Source: Chrysomallon squamiferum (lineage: Eukaryota > Mollusca > Gastropoda > Neomphalida > Peltospiridae). From it: a stretch of 64,000 bases of DNA. The stretch covers positions 17,622,342 to 17,686,341 of the forward strand of contig CM022679.1 of NCBI GenBank assembly GCA_012295275.1, in the 5' to 3' direction. This document shows positions 44,201-57,585 of the stretch, in pieces. Both the position numbers and the translations under genes were made by a program. How positions within the stretch are numbered: the first letter of the stretch is position 1; every line of letters begins with the position of its first letter. The notes beneath the pieces were generated by a model. The model had not been told where the DNA came from. It saw only the letters and a program-made list of their open reading frames with translations, and did no database searches.

Positions 44201-47200
44201 TGGCAACAATAAAAAAGTTGTAAAATTAGTAGAAATTAGAAGAGCAGTGATAAATCTCTATGTTGAATATATTTCTACTAGTGGTAGGTAGCGTTAAAAA
44301 ACGCTGCAGTGTTCTGGTTAAGTGAAGAAACTGACAAACCTTTCTTATTTGCTGCCTCAGTTCTCAACATCTGAACTGCACTGACATACTTCCTCAGCTG
44401 ATGTTTCAAGAGTTCATTTTCTCTATATAAACAATAACAATTAAACAAATTAACAGTTGGCTGAAATTGATTTTGTTTGGTAATTCCAAATTAACACATT
44501 CATCATTAAAACCAAGTCCATAAGGAATAAATTGAATTATTATATTTATTTTTATTTTAGATTAACTTTTAATGTCTTTTTAAATTATGTAAATTCACTT
44601 GTAAAAGCTGAATTATAATAAAAATATGTATTAAGCAGTTTTTTGTTAACAGCAGACATACAGTGTGAATATTTTCATACGAACGCTGTGAAATCAATAA
44701 CCTACTTTTGCAGTGTTTGAATTTTAGCAATTTCTATCTCTTGTCTGGCTTGGTGAGCAACTTTCATGTCTTCAATCTCTGCTCTTAAAGTTGAAGATGC
44801 TTCCATCTCATGTTCCAGCATTCCTTTCAGTGTCCTGTAAAACAAGTAGAACGTATAACCTTGCAAAATTATTGATCTTTCTTGAAATATTGTTATCTTT
44901 CTGTCTATGAAATTAGATCACAAAATAAGCTAATATACAAATCTTTATGTATCTTCAGTATGTGACTAATTTATTTTAATAATTATTAAGGGCTGACAAC
45001 TATTATTTAAAACAAAAATTATCACTAGAAAGCATGCAAATGCAACTGTTCCTACTACTGCAGATTCAGTGTAACAATTAACATGTACTGAAATAATGCA
45101 GTTGGGCTCTATCAGTAATACTTACTTATTCTGTTCTTCCACTTCATCTTTTCTTAACATCATAGCAACAACTGCCTGCTTCAAATCATCTATACACATT
45201 ACATTCAAAATATTACAGATGTATAGAATAAGGATCAATAGTATTATCAAAAATGTCTACAAAAGTAACCATGACCATTACATTTTAAAATAATTTTACT
45301 ATTTCATTGCTTTAGTTGTTCTTATTAAGTATAAATAGTAAGTGTTTAACTGATGTATTATTTTAATATTCTGTTGGATTTTTTTTTTTTTTTTTTTAAT
45401 TAGCATAAAATGCAGTTTTTAAATAAAATTAACATTTTCTGAACACGTAATCATTATTTCAATATATTTTTAGATACAGGTGGAACCTTAGGTTGTAAAA
45501 GTGTTCAGGAGTGTTCAGGATATTTAATATTTTGGAGTATACATTTACATAGTACTTAACGTTTCTGGTTTTTTAAATTTTCAGAATATATAATTGCTAC
45601 AGCAACTTATATCAGTATGAAAAAGTACAGGAGCAATTTTCTCCTAATTCAAAGAGATCTGTGAGTAAAATGCAATTTCAAAACCACAAAGAAGAGTATG
45701 TGTAGGTTTAGTGTTCATAAAAGCAAAGAAATGATCAAATTTAAGGCTTAGGGAAAGCAAAACATAGATTCTTTAGCTATTTGATTAAAATAGAATACTG
45801 AGGAATAATTTTGAAAACTAACTACTTGTAAACCAAAAGTTTTACAAAATGATTTGAAATAAACATTTTATAAACACACATTATTTTACTATTTTAAATT
45901 TTCACCAAAACAAAACCCAGCTGCCCTTTTAACAGAAAACATTTACTAAAGCTGTCAAATGTGACTCAAATTTATTTTTATTTTGAACAAGTTTGTAAAA
46001 TCAGAAAGCTCACATTGACATATAGGAGTGTGCTCAGGACTTGGGGGTGGGAGGCTGTCTAGGGTAAACATACACTGAGTCTCGCCAGCAAGTTTAGGAT
46101 CATGAATTTCTTCCACACTTCCACCATCACCGTCTGTACGAGGACTGCAGGTGAAAATAATCGACATACTTTTTCAAATATTCTCAGTGTGTTAAAATAA
46201 TTAATATTTAATCTATTTCTAATTTTACTTTAACAGTGTTTTATCATTTAATCAAATATTAATAATAATAATGGCATTTGATTTACATTAAAATTTCCAT
46301 CTTTATTTTCATTTTAATCAATAATTACATCTGTTATGGGTTTTAAAAGAAAAAGTTACATTCAGTAATCATTTCATGTATTAAACATATATATTATTTT
46401 CTATGTAAAAAAGACAGCAAGCATTACCTGCATTACAAACAAAAAAAACAAAAACAAAAAAGAAAGAAAAAAAAGAAACTTTAAATCTTTTTATTACATT
46501 ATCAGTTAAATGCCAATAAGACAAATTGTATTCTATAAACTGCAATTAAGTTATAAAATAAGAAGAAGTTAACCTTTCACTAAGACCTTTCTGGGCAAGA
46601 GCTAAAGCTAAAACAGCTGACTCCACCTCCTGTCCAGTGTAATTAGAGATACTGCTTGAACCATCTGAAAAACAGAGGAATAAATAGCAATAAATGATGT
46701 TTAATAGCAACTAAACATAAAATGTCTTGTTATTAGGTAGATAGTTCAACTGTTATTTGTGTGAATAGACTCAACAAAATTAACTGACATTTTTCTTAGA
46801 AAATTTTAAATGTTAAGAGTTCTTTTTTGTGTTCTTTCTTAATTATAAAGGAATCACATCTTCTGCAGTTGAAAAACTATTTCATAGAATGTTTAACATA
46901 ATCTTTATTAAGGTTCAATCGTAGATCAATTTAAAAAAATAAAATAAAGCTACAATCTGTCAAAAGGGTTTATTTTAATAGGAAATTTTCAATTCTGTTT
47001 TGTAAGTTTATCTATCTCTGAAGTTATTTTTCTAAAATTACATACCAAACATAGCTATAACATATTCAAAAGCAAATTTCAGAGCAAATTTAGTATTTTA
47101 TTTCTATTTTATTCTTCTAGATCACCAGTCTAAAATGGTTTTATATTATGGGTAAATACCAATAACAGAAATAAATAAGGTCTGAACTTACAAAGTCATT

Positions 47201-47416
47201 TTTGCATTACAAGCAATGTTATAACATATGTTTTAAATGTATAAAAATATGAAAAAAAACATCAGAATAAATTTAGAACTGCTATTTATAATACCCGATT
47301 TTGTTTTTGCTGAAGTGTTAGCAATGATGTCTGATTCAAAAGGAAGGCCTGATGGATTCAAAGGTGTCAGAGTTACTCTACTGTCACTGAAAAAAATGAC
47401 TAGTGTAATTTTTATT

Positions 47417-47466
<50 letters not shown>

Positions 47467-50400
47467 TCAATAAAACAATAAATAAACAAACAAATAAATA
47501 AAGTATAACACAAAAAAAGAAATAACAGACTCAGTAGAACACCATTTGAATACTAATTAAAAAATCTAACGTTATCTACATTTCCATTCTGATTTTTCAT
47601 TTCTAAATTCCATTTTTCTAAAAATATTTATGATTTGACAAAATAATTATAGTTTTAAAAAAGACATTGTTATTGAATGGAATATGTGCTATTTAAAGTT
47701 AATTAGCCTAACAAATATTCATTTTCATGAAAATAGTCAATTCAACATGATTGTTTTAAATAAAAATTTTAACATTTTGTTTTTTTGATTATTACTTTAA
47801 TAATTAATTTATTTCACATGAAACATTTTTATCTAAAAGTTAATAGTATTTTGTATCATACCCGAGATCATCAACATCAGCTGAACTGAAAGACCCATGA
47901 CTGGATCGGGAGCAGAGATCAGATGAAGCTACTGAAACTGAACTGACAGTACTTGATACTCGGTCTAATGAGGCATGTTTTGTTGAAGTGTTAACATTAA
48001 CAGATTCATAATTTTCTTCATCTGTGCCAGTCTTAAACACATCTTCACTGCCAGCTGACATGTTAGATATGCTATCTTTGTCATGTTTAGTTTCAGCACT
48101 TTGTCTGGCATCATCATCATCAAAACTCACAATGTGGGCTACCTTTTTCTTCTTCTTCTTTTCTTTTTTCTTCCCAGTTTCCACTTCATCTGAAACATGA
48201 ATTTAGAAAAAAAATAAGATTTCCAGCAACTAACTCTGGGATAAAATTTATCTGATCATACATCCAAAGTCATAGTCTTGTATAAATTATATAAAAATAC
48301 TTGTTTAAGTTGTGTATCAGTTATAAAATTTCAGATTTCTACCCTTTATTCACAAGTTTCAGAATTCTCTAAATGTAACATTTATGCTATATGAATTACA
48401 TCATCAATCATCTTTCTTAAGCACTGACATATATCATAAATGCAATATATAACATTGACTATGACACATACTGCCACAGAGTGTGTAGATGCAGACATAT
48501 ACAAACCACTTGGCCAGGTGTCAGCTGCTATCACAGGACTTGGCTCATCTTCAGTATTGGAAATTAAATGAGGTGAAGACTGGCTGATGTGTATACTGTG
48601 CATAACTGGACTCTTGTTAAATTCCTGTCGGTCAATGTTGATAGCAAAGAGAATGGATCCAAGACCTGCAATGGAAAACATATCATTAACAGCAGAATGT
48701 CTGATGGAAAAAGTTTGTCTTTGGTAATAAATAAAAATAATTATTTTGTTATCATAATAATATGCTAATATAAATATATTATGTCGACAAACAACATTTG
48801 AATTTTTTCGTTTACCATGAATTTTAGATAAACAAATCTTCTTTACAGCAAGAATAAAATTAGAAATTATTCCTACTGAAATATATCTTACCAGCAGCCA
48901 TCATTGGAAGCATGCTGCTTCTTTCTTGGTCTCGAAGAAATGCCCAGTCTTCATAATTCTGCCTGAAACACAATGAATGTATAAAAGAATGATTATTTTT
49001 TAAACAGATCTCAGTACATTTCACTGACAAGTGTTATTTGGTGTCAAACATTTGCTATTTTTGGTTTTAAGATCAAAGCTTTTCTCCACTCCACAAGCTA
49101 CTCCTTTTGAGCAGCAACAAAGAACTCTGTATTATCTCAAAAATATTTATTCTATAAATCACTAAGATAAAAGTTGTGTATCAGATGAGTCAACTGATAC
49201 TTTATGTAATAACACACTATAAATACCTGAGAATGTCCTCACTGTCAATCAACATGTGCATGTAACGTTCCAGTGAATGTTCATTGAAAGCTGCTCTCAG
49301 CCAGGCTCGACCTCGGCCCATGTCTGTGTTTACAAGCTTCAGATTGTGAAATCTTTGTACATCATGGTGAGTCAGATGTTCCTTTACACAGTGCCAGAAC
49401 ACTAAAATAAATAAATAAATAAATATAAACTGAACACAACAGATAATATCTACTAAACATCATGATAACCCATTTGTTAATTTAAAAAAATATATGAATA
49501 ATAATAACAGCAGAAAAATTCAAATGTCAGACTAGAATACAAATAGTGGATAATGTAAGAGACAGTAAAAATATTGGCAACTGATAAAATATTTTAAAAC
49601 TTCACTCAATAATTGAAGCCCTGGGAATAGTCTACACACATCACCATAAATTTTATATGGAGTGATTTACATATTTATATACATTTTCAGGGTTACAAAT
49701 TACCTGGTTCGGTTTCCAAATTTTTTATTTCAGAGAAGAAATCTGTTACTTTACCCAATCCAGCTCTTTCAGTAACTTGTCTATGAAATTAAATTAATAA
49801 ATACATAAATAATTTTAACAGGTAAGCATTTTTAATACTATTTGGAATAATGAATAAAATTTTAATAAAAAATATAATTAGATAAAAAAAAAAATGAATT
49901 ATATTGAGTCTATTCTAAAATAAATGCATTGGTCAGAATGAAATGTAAATATTTCACAGATCCATAATCTAACTGGTTTAATGTTCAAGCTGTTAAAAAA
50001 TTATGAAAAAACAAGCTGTGTATTTTAAGTATCACATTGAGCTCAAGCTAGTAGTGTATTTTAATTTGTTCATCAGTAACATCCACTTTAATATTATAGT
50101 TGAAAGTGACTTTTTGATTTTCATGACAAAGAATTACTTCTGACTTACTTTCATAAAAATATTTGTTTTTGAAAAATTCTGCAATTGTACTTGATTTATA
50201 AACACACAATATGTTAAATTTAAAAAAATAGAATTGTGATATATAGCCATTAAACTATAATTTACTTTTGTCATCAGACATCAAATTACCTCAGTGCCAG
50301 CTTGGCTCTGTTGTTATGTCGAAGTCCATGTTGCAGAGAAGCTTCCCATGCAGCACAAAGACAGGACACTCTATAATGAGAAAAATACCATTACTTAATC

Positions 50401-52941
50401 CTTAAAATCTTAACAGGACATAAAAAAAGTATTAAACTTGATATGATAAACTTCATTATATTTTGTATGTAAATTTTAATAATTCTCTATAATTAAACAA
50501 AGAATAATCTTCCAATTTTACATGTTAATTTTCTTTATGTTAAATATTAGTTTATTTAAAAATATTATTTAAATTTTTTAAATCAGTACTTGTTACCTGC
50601 TATCTGAATCTGTTGCCAACTCTGATCTACCTCCAAACCGAACCTGACACTGAAATATGAAATAGAACACATTCATTACACATCTTACTACTACTAGATT
50701 TTATCAGTCTCTTGATACATTTTCAGCAGCTTTTGATCATAAAAATGATCTATTATTACAAATGTTAACATTCTTAACAAATACAAGATTAAAAAAAAGG
50801 ATTTATAGGACAAGGATCTTTGAAGAGATTTTGAGAAACTTTAATCACAGACTAAAACATTTACTGATATTGTTAAATTCTTTTATTTTTTTATACTTAT
50901 TTATTGGACTTAAAAAAAGAAGATGAGAAAACATACTTAAATTTCAATATATTGTGTGTATGTGTGTGTGCATATGTGTGTATCTTCATATAGTTCACAT
51001 CATTGTATACTATTTTACATTTTTTAATTTTTTAATATATCCATGCACCACAGCAGATGTATGCATCCCTAGCAACCACTTAATATGGGCCTGATACATA
51101 TAGATTATATATGTGGTTTGAATTTTAAACAGAGCACTATCTGGTTTGGCTCCAATCCCTTTCCATAAATTCCATTGATTCACTGACCATTCAAATAAAA
51201 ACTAAGTCTGTTTTGTGCTAATTAGGTATCTACTTATTTGAACTAGAAATATCCATGACAAAAGAGAATATAAAACCAGCAAAGAAAAGGCAACAGCAGT
51301 TGCCAAAGGTACAAGTAATTCAAATAAACATAGTTTTGTTAAATTATTTGCATTATATATACTATAGCTATTGAGCTGCATCATCCTCAGACTTGGCACA
51401 CTGGCTATGCATCCCATACAACATGTGAATAAATGTCAGTGTGATTATTGATCAACTGCATTGGAATAATGTACTTCCCAAAGCTGATATTAACCCCAAA
51501 TCATGTTATAGCATCATGATAACTCCTATTTTCATGCTGTGATAATCATGCTATGACTCCATAAAATGTTTGATATTTGGCTCATTACTGCATTACTGAA
51601 GCAATTGAAAAAAGATACACTCAGTACATATCATGGCAAAATTATCATAAAGAGATATGATTGGTCTATCTTTGCTTGCCTAATATTTCTAACTAAATCC
51701 AAGGCAACACTTGCCTTGCCATAAAAAAGTTAAAATTCTATCCCTGTATATATATATATATATATATATTTATACATTTATTTATTTATTTATTACCTGT
51801 TTTACAGCATCAAGTAGTCGTGTCAAAATGTTTTGTCGTTCATTGAATCTAGGACCATCACCTAATGAGAAAATTATTAGAGAAAAAAAGACTCCTAGAT
51901 TACAGAATAATATTTAAGACATTAAAAAAAAAAAAAATAAAAAAAAAATGTGTTTTTGTGTAAATAAATAAAAGAACAATAAAAATTTGTTTTAATGTCA
52001 CATAATTATGGAAATTTTAATTTGTAATGCACTTTATGAAGAGTGCTATTTTGATATGGGGGAATAAGAAATCACTATTGTAAAATATTTTCTTATTAAC
52101 ATTCAACAATGATAACTAAAGAATGAATGAACATTTTTTTATTATTATTAATTAATTAATTAATTTATTTATTTTATTTTTTTTGATATCTTAAAGTCAA
52201 TCATTATATGAGATTCTGAAACATTATTACTATTGAATGAAGTAAGTTTTCACTTTAGCTTTCATGTGTGAAGGGTGATAGGATCAAGCTACCTTGGGCA
52301 GCCATTTTTCTTTTTCTATTCCAGTCAATAATACATGACAGGATATAGTAACAGCTCATTTAAGTAATTATTCTGCATGTGTTTCCTTTGTTTCGGATTT
52401 ATAATTTTCTGGCATAATTATTATTAATGTATTGTTAAATAAATATTCTTGTATAATCTTGATTCACAACAAGAAAGAGACTCCAGACTTGATTTTAAAA
52501 TACACATCTTATATTATGCTTAAAATTATTCTTTCTAATGTATGGCTATTCAGAATTGATTTATAGCTAAACAGAATAGTTAAAAACAATATTTTTATGT
52601 AGTCGAATAAAAATAAAACATACTTTGAAAAATCACTAAACAAAAATTATATTTAAGATATTCTTAAGGTTTTTTTATCTGAACACTCTAGTCAGTCAGA
52701 CTGTTATAAATTTATAATATATATATATATATATATATATAAATAGCCTAATTAATATTTAATGATTTTTTTAAAATAATGTTATGACAATACTGTAAAT
52801 ATATTTAAATCCAATTATAAAAATATATTATTATATTGATCATTCTCTGACAAACTACATCAGTTAAATCATCTTGTCTACAAACTGGTAAATAATACTA
52901 TTTAAATTGAAGATAATAATTAATACGAAACACGAATCATT

Positions 52942-52992
<51 letters not shown>

Positions 52993-53010
52993 GTATTTGT
53001 TAATGATTCG

Positions 53011-53104
<94 letters not shown>

Positions 53105-53435
53105 AATGCCTATACTGCAATCGAGTATTATCTCAGTATAGTGATACTGATAGTGATAGACACGGTTTCTAAGTTTGTAAATTTTTTAAGATAAAGATGT
53201 GTATGTTCAAACGTGAATTCCCTGTAACTGCGTAAGTGTGACAGGTTTTCTCACTGTTATTTAGATAAGTCAATAATTATGATGAATGTGGAATCCATGT
53301 CATTGTCTATGACATATTGACAGTATCTGAGTATGAGTGCGAGTGCTGACAATGGGGCAACCCGCAATACCACACGCAGTTAATGAGTTATTATGCCCTT
53401 TGGCTCACCATAAGTATATATTACTTACCGTTCAT
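41272..53435 (-). CDS. SNX29: Sorting nexin-29 (RUN, coiled coil and PX protein)
   Basis: Complete 794-aa protein (human about 813). Exons in transcript order: 53429-53435, 51797-51861, 50597-50649, 50290-50370, 49704-49780, 49227-49401, 48892-48962, 48507-48665, 47862-48189, 47295-47386, 46574-46664, 46014-46144, 45126-45189, 44706-44834, 44340-44422, 43912-44021, 43554-43670, 42924-42976, 42369-42453, 42027-42167, 41685-41824, 41272-41404. RUN domain at about 1-180 (GRGRAWLR, NEHSLERY); lysine run then acidic run (236-256, also in human); coiled coil about 445-611 with AEMHGEL; PX about 629-755 with RRYSQF (Arg671-Tyr673), the phosphoinositide site. PX proteins bind endosomal membranes; RUN domains usually bind small GTPases or motors. 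The first coding exon has only 7 coding bases (ATGAACG). The donor of exon 46014-46144 is the least certain: a GT 6 nt upstream keeps the same frame. Confidence 0.94.
47418..47466. repeat. (AAT)n microsatellite
   Basis: About 16 units, some 30 bp on the upstream (5') side of the SNX29 exon at 47295-47386, within the intron near its acceptor. Confidence 0.95.
52933..53010. repeat. Perfect 16-bp inverted repeat around an (AT)n/(ATGT)n core
   Basis: CGAATCATTAACAAAT at 52933-52948 is exactly inverted at 52995-53010. The 46-bp centre is AT and ATGT repeat. The whole could extrude as a long hairpin. It lies in SNX29 intron 1 and leads directly into a (TA)n then (GA)n tract. Confidence 0.9.
53011..53101. 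repeat. (TA)n (GA)n compound microsatellite
   Basis: About 10 TA units followed by about 36 perfect GA units (53031-53101), in SNX29 intron 1. Confidence 0.97.
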
Positions 53436-53820
53436 GATCGTAAAAAATAAAATTTCACAAATGCCACAACGTCTGTCATGTTACAGTTCTCTGTGGATTA
53501 TGAAGAAGAAAGAGAGAGAAAGAAAGAAAGAAAAAACCTCTATCTGTACAAATGAAAACAAAAACATTCGATCAAAAACTGGGCGGTGATTGCCCCGATC
53601 ACATGACCTGAATTTCCGGAATATTAGAGTTCTTTCCCTTCTAAGGTACTTGTGAGATATGGCTGCTTTTTAAATTTGGTCATATTTTTATCTTGTTCAA
53701 TCGTGATTTTCTTTAGTGATTTAATCAAATTGAAATTAATATTTAGAAAGGAATATATTCCATTAAATTAAAACACTGTAAATTGTGTGCATTTTTTCAT
53801 ACAAACTTTATTATTTTTAG
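53436..53820. promoter_or_regulatory. Divergent promoter interval of SNX29 and RPL10
   Basis: The start codons of SNX29 (minus) and RPL10 (plus) lie only 392 bp apart. The interval holds an E-box-like palindromic core TCACATGA (53599-53606), a palindromic ETS-type TTCCGGAA (53614-53621), and a pyrimidine tract CTTTCCCTTCT (53632-53642) that fits the 5' TOP start of ribosomal-protein mRNAs. AAG followed by GTACTT (donor at 53646) gives a 5' UTR exon of about 14 nt spliced to the acceptor before 53821. Start sites are inferred from motifs only. Confidence 0.65.
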
Positions 53821-53827
53821 GTACAAG

Positions 53828-55763
53828 ATGGGGCGGCGACCCGCACGTTGGTAAGTTTCGTTTAATTTTTATAGGCATCGACAAATGTGACTAGTAGATT
53901 CATGGTTATGCGATAACGATTAGAAATTATATCCATTAATCGCCATGGAGTAAACGTTCTTGATCATCATCAATGTTTACTTTTTATATTACATCTGCTT
54001 TACTGATGGCCATAACTGAAAACATTCAAAATAATAATAATTATTATTATTATTGTTTTTATTAGAATCTAAAACTGTTGTAATGTTATTAATAATATTG
54101 TTATTGCATATTAAATGTTTATTTAGTTTTTTCAAATAGAGGAAAGTCTAACATCATAATGGAATTATCAAATAGAAATGAGTATCATTTCCACAAATTT
54201 TTATTTTGGCAATCGATTTTTCAAAGTATGTTTTATTTATTTGAATGTTATGGCATATTTTTTCATCCACTGCACACACGTAACTGAAAAGCTTACTCAG
54301 TAAGTTACTGTTGATCTAACAAAGCCAAAAAGATAATTGGGGGAAATAAAAGATTTGAACAGTTAAATTTTGGTAAATTCTGAATACCTAAAATGCTTTG
54401 TTTCTGTGAATGATTGATGATTGTATAACATGAATGTTGCACTGTTTTGTTTTTCAGTTATCGGTACTGCAAAAATAAACCTTATCCAAAATCACGTTTC
54501 TGTAGAGGTGTTCCAGGTAAAGTAAACACGGTCTTAGAATTAAAATGAAAATACATCCATTAGTAAGTACACAATTAGTATACCTGCTGCAAATCCTTCT
54601 AGTCTGAAAAAGAGATAAATGATTTTGATTTGTATAAAATATCTGAATTATAAGGCTATAAAAATCATTGTTAAAATGGAAATTTTATTTCAGATCCAAA
54701 GATTCGTATCTTTGATCTTGGGCGAAAGAAGGCCTCTGTGGATGAATTTCCATTGTGTATTCATCTGATTTCTGATGAATATGAACAACTTTCATCTGAA
54801 GCTCTTGAGGCAGGTCGCATCTGTGCTAACAAGTACTTGGTGAAGAACTGTGGCAAGGATGCTTTTCATCTAAGGGTGCGATTACATCCGTTCCATGTCA
54901 TCCGAATCAACAAGATGTTGTCATGTGCAGGTGCTGATAGGTGAGCTACATTTTGTATAATAATATTGACAGATCCAGTTTGATAATCTTGAAAAGAATG
55001 GAAATATGTGAATTGGAGAATAACTTGAGATGGCATTTGAAGATAGGGTGTCACTTATAAATTATTTCAATGCTAGTGTTTTCTGTAGAAGTAAATAGTT
55101 TAAATAATGTAGAAATTAGTACCAGTAAATGTCTCATAATTTAAAGTACATGTAAATTATATTTTTCCAGACTTCAGACAGGTATGCGTGGAGCATGGGG
55201 CAAGCCACAAGGAACTGTTGCCAGAGTACACATTGGTCAGCCCATTATGTCTGTGAGGGCTCGAGATCAGCACCAGGCAGCAGTTATTGAGGCTCTGAGA
55301 CGAGCCAAATTTAAGTACCCTGGCAGACAAAAGGTATGTTAAAAAATAAAAAAATTCACTGGTCTGTGGAACCTCAGAAATTAGACAGAATGGTTTTTTT
55401 TGTTTATATATGTTGTGTAAACAAACATTTTTAAAGCTGATAAACACATTTTTAGTTTTGGTTTACTATATTCCACCAAGTTAACATAAAAGCATAATAA
55501 AAGTACTATAGAATTGGGTACAAACTATTTAAATATCCACTTATAACATTTTGGGTTTAAAGTAATTTTTATTCTTTTTAAAAAAAAATTAGATTGTTGT
55601 TTCAAAGAAATGGGGATTCACCAAGTGGCCACGTGACAAGTTTGAGGAAATGAGGGCTGAAGGACTTTTGATTCCTGATGGAGTTAGTGTCCAATACAAA
55701 CCTCCACATGGGCCTCTGAAGGCCTGGATGGAACGTGTTGCAGCCACACATAGATCCAAGTGA
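53828..55763 (+). CDS. RPL10: 60S ribosomal protein L10 (uL16)
   Basis: Complete 220-aa protein (human 214). Exons: 53828-53850, 54458-54516, 54694-54940, 55171-55333, 55593-55763, stop TGA. It opens with [20 protein letters not shown] and keeps the uL16 core ([51 protein letters not shown]). uL16 sits near the peptidyl-transferase centre and is one of the last proteins to join the 60S subunit. Coding GC is clearly higher than in the flanking DNA, as expected of a highly expressed gene. An upstream 5' UTR exon is likely, because TTTTTAG at 53814-53820 is a good acceptor just before the start codon. Introns are 607, 177, 230 and 259 bp; no snoRNA could be confirmed in them. Confidence 0.98.
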
Positions 55764-55775
55764 TTGTAAAAACAA

Positions 55776-55781
55776 AATAAA
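55776..55781 (+). terminator. RPL10 polyadenylation signal
   Basis: AATAAA 13 bases after the RPL10 stop codon. This is the very short 3' UTR typical of ribosomal-protein genes. Confidence 0.75.
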
Positions 55782-56051
55782 AAATAATGGACTAAGAATG
55801 TATTTTTTAATGAGTTATTCTTTTATTAATTTTTATATAAATTCAGCTCAAATGTTAACAGTGATCTAGAATATAAATTGTTGAGAATCTGGTTTGAAAA
55901 GCTAGTTTGGCTAGTTATTTTTAATTGTCATTCAATCTGAGTTACCAATATAATTTGTTGTTTAGTTTCCGTAATATATTATATGTATTAGTAATTTTAT
56001 TTTGTGAATGAGGGCAGTACTACTGTTTAGTGGAAAAGATTAAATGCTTGC

Positions 56052-57579
56052 CAGGGTTCATACATGTTTTGGAAATTCATCTATTTTGAGTAATCTGATT
56101 TTGTTACTGTGGCTATGGAAGTGTTATGGAAAATTAAGCCCTTGCCATGAAAAAAAAAAAACTGGTTTGTTTCACCGGTGTTTAGTATTGACCAGACGCC
56201 TGTTTTAACCAATGTAATGAGGTACCATTATAGCCTAGCCGACGAAAATGGATCCATTTTGGTAGTGGTTCTATTTAACCTGATCCAAAAACATTACCTC
56301 AGGCAATCTGTGCTTGCACAGATCAACACAAGTTTGGTGTGTCTGATTTGAATGACCATTGCATCTAACGACATCGTTTAAAATCTCCAGAATCTGGTTA
56401 ATAATGAACTTTTTCTATGGCTCGCGAAAGCAGGTCAAGATGGTGCAGATGCATATATTAATTTTAGGGCCATTCAACTATCACGTAAAACGTAATTGGT
56501 GGGGGTGTAATTTAAGTCTAAACGTGTGGCCTTATACGGGTAACGCTGTTCAGAACAGTTTTGTTTTCCTGTATTTTCCGGACTATAATGCACCCTATTA
56601 TTATTTTAAAAAATTGACATTTTAGAGAAACTATTCACATTGTAAGAAGCATCGTTTCACAAGTCCTGCATTACTTTCAAGTATTGACGGTGCAGTGGCG
56701 AAATGTATCCGTTTTGTTTTTTAAGACTTGTTCTTGTTTATAATAACTATATTCTTAAAGAACTTGTAATGTATATATTTTAACTCATTAAGTAAACCTA
56801 TTTACAATTACTCTTCGTTTCTTTCTCTTGGAATTTGAGAAAGAAACAAGGCTCATAATAAACCTCACCCTCCCGATATGAAAAGAAAGTAGTGGGGCTA
56901 CTGTCTGAAAAATACATTAATGTTGGTTTTTACAGATAAATGTAAACCCAACTCAATTATAAATCCTGATGAAATGCTTTAATACACCAAATATTTTAAT
57001 TATTAACACTGTATTTATATGGTGATCAATTAAAATGGCACAAATGAAAACCCGCAGATTTTTTTTTTTCGATCTTAGCAATAGGTCACATTAATGACAT
57101 CATTGTAGTACATATGCTTGGGTATAAATAAAAATTGCCACGTTGTTCAGTCTGTGTGTTGGAGGGGGATCTCCTAGCGTTATCTTTTATTTTGTAGCAT
57201 TACAAGAGGGTGGGTGTTTAATTTTGACAAAAATTGCGTATAATATTTGAACGGCCCATTAGGGTTAATTTTTATTTTCTGTATTAATGTTTCTGGCAGT
57301 CTGTCTTACATATCATAGTTATGTCCACTGCAAGACTAAAACTCTATAATAAAACACCAAAATAAATTACATTAATTTTGTTATTACTAGTAATCATACA
57401 TGTATACCATGCAGCTTAGCCAAGACAAAGGTTTTAATTCTGACAAACGGGTCTAAAAAGTGCAAAAGTACCACTGTGTTGTGATTGAGTTGGCTTGGAA
57501 ATGGTTTTGGAAATTAGGATTTGTGGAAAGTTTTGGAAAAGTTATGGAAATTTTGACAGCCCAAGGTGTACGAACCCTG
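56052..57579. mobile_element. 1.5-kb inverted-repeat DNA element (hAT-like ends)
   Basis: The terminal inverted repeats are CAGGGTTCATACA on the left and CAGGGTTCGTACA (reverse complement of the right end), 12 of 13 identical. They are flanked by a 6-bp direct repeat GCTTGC (56046-56051 and 57580-57585). The end sequence resembles hAT families, whose duplications are 5-8 bp. No transposase ORF is visible. A second inverted pair inside (56467 and 57257) suggests a nested element. Confidence 0.8.
56467..57257. mobile_element. Possible nested MITE-like element
   Basis: The left end GGGCCATTCAACTATCA and the reverse complement of the right end GGGCCGTTCAAATATTA match at 14 of 17. It lies wholly inside the 1.5-kb element. 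No target duplication could be assigned, so its exact ends are uncertain. Confidence 0.55.
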
Positions 57580-57585
57580 GCTTGC

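Noticed and set aside
55157-55447. 96-codon minus-strand frame over RPL10 exon 4
   Set aside because: It is an antisense shadow of the RPL10 exon.
53851-55592. snoRNA in RPL10 introns, as in vertebrate RPL10
   Set aside because: A TGATGA-like box near 54410 has no paired D box with a terminal stem, and no H/ACA fold could be supported by eye.
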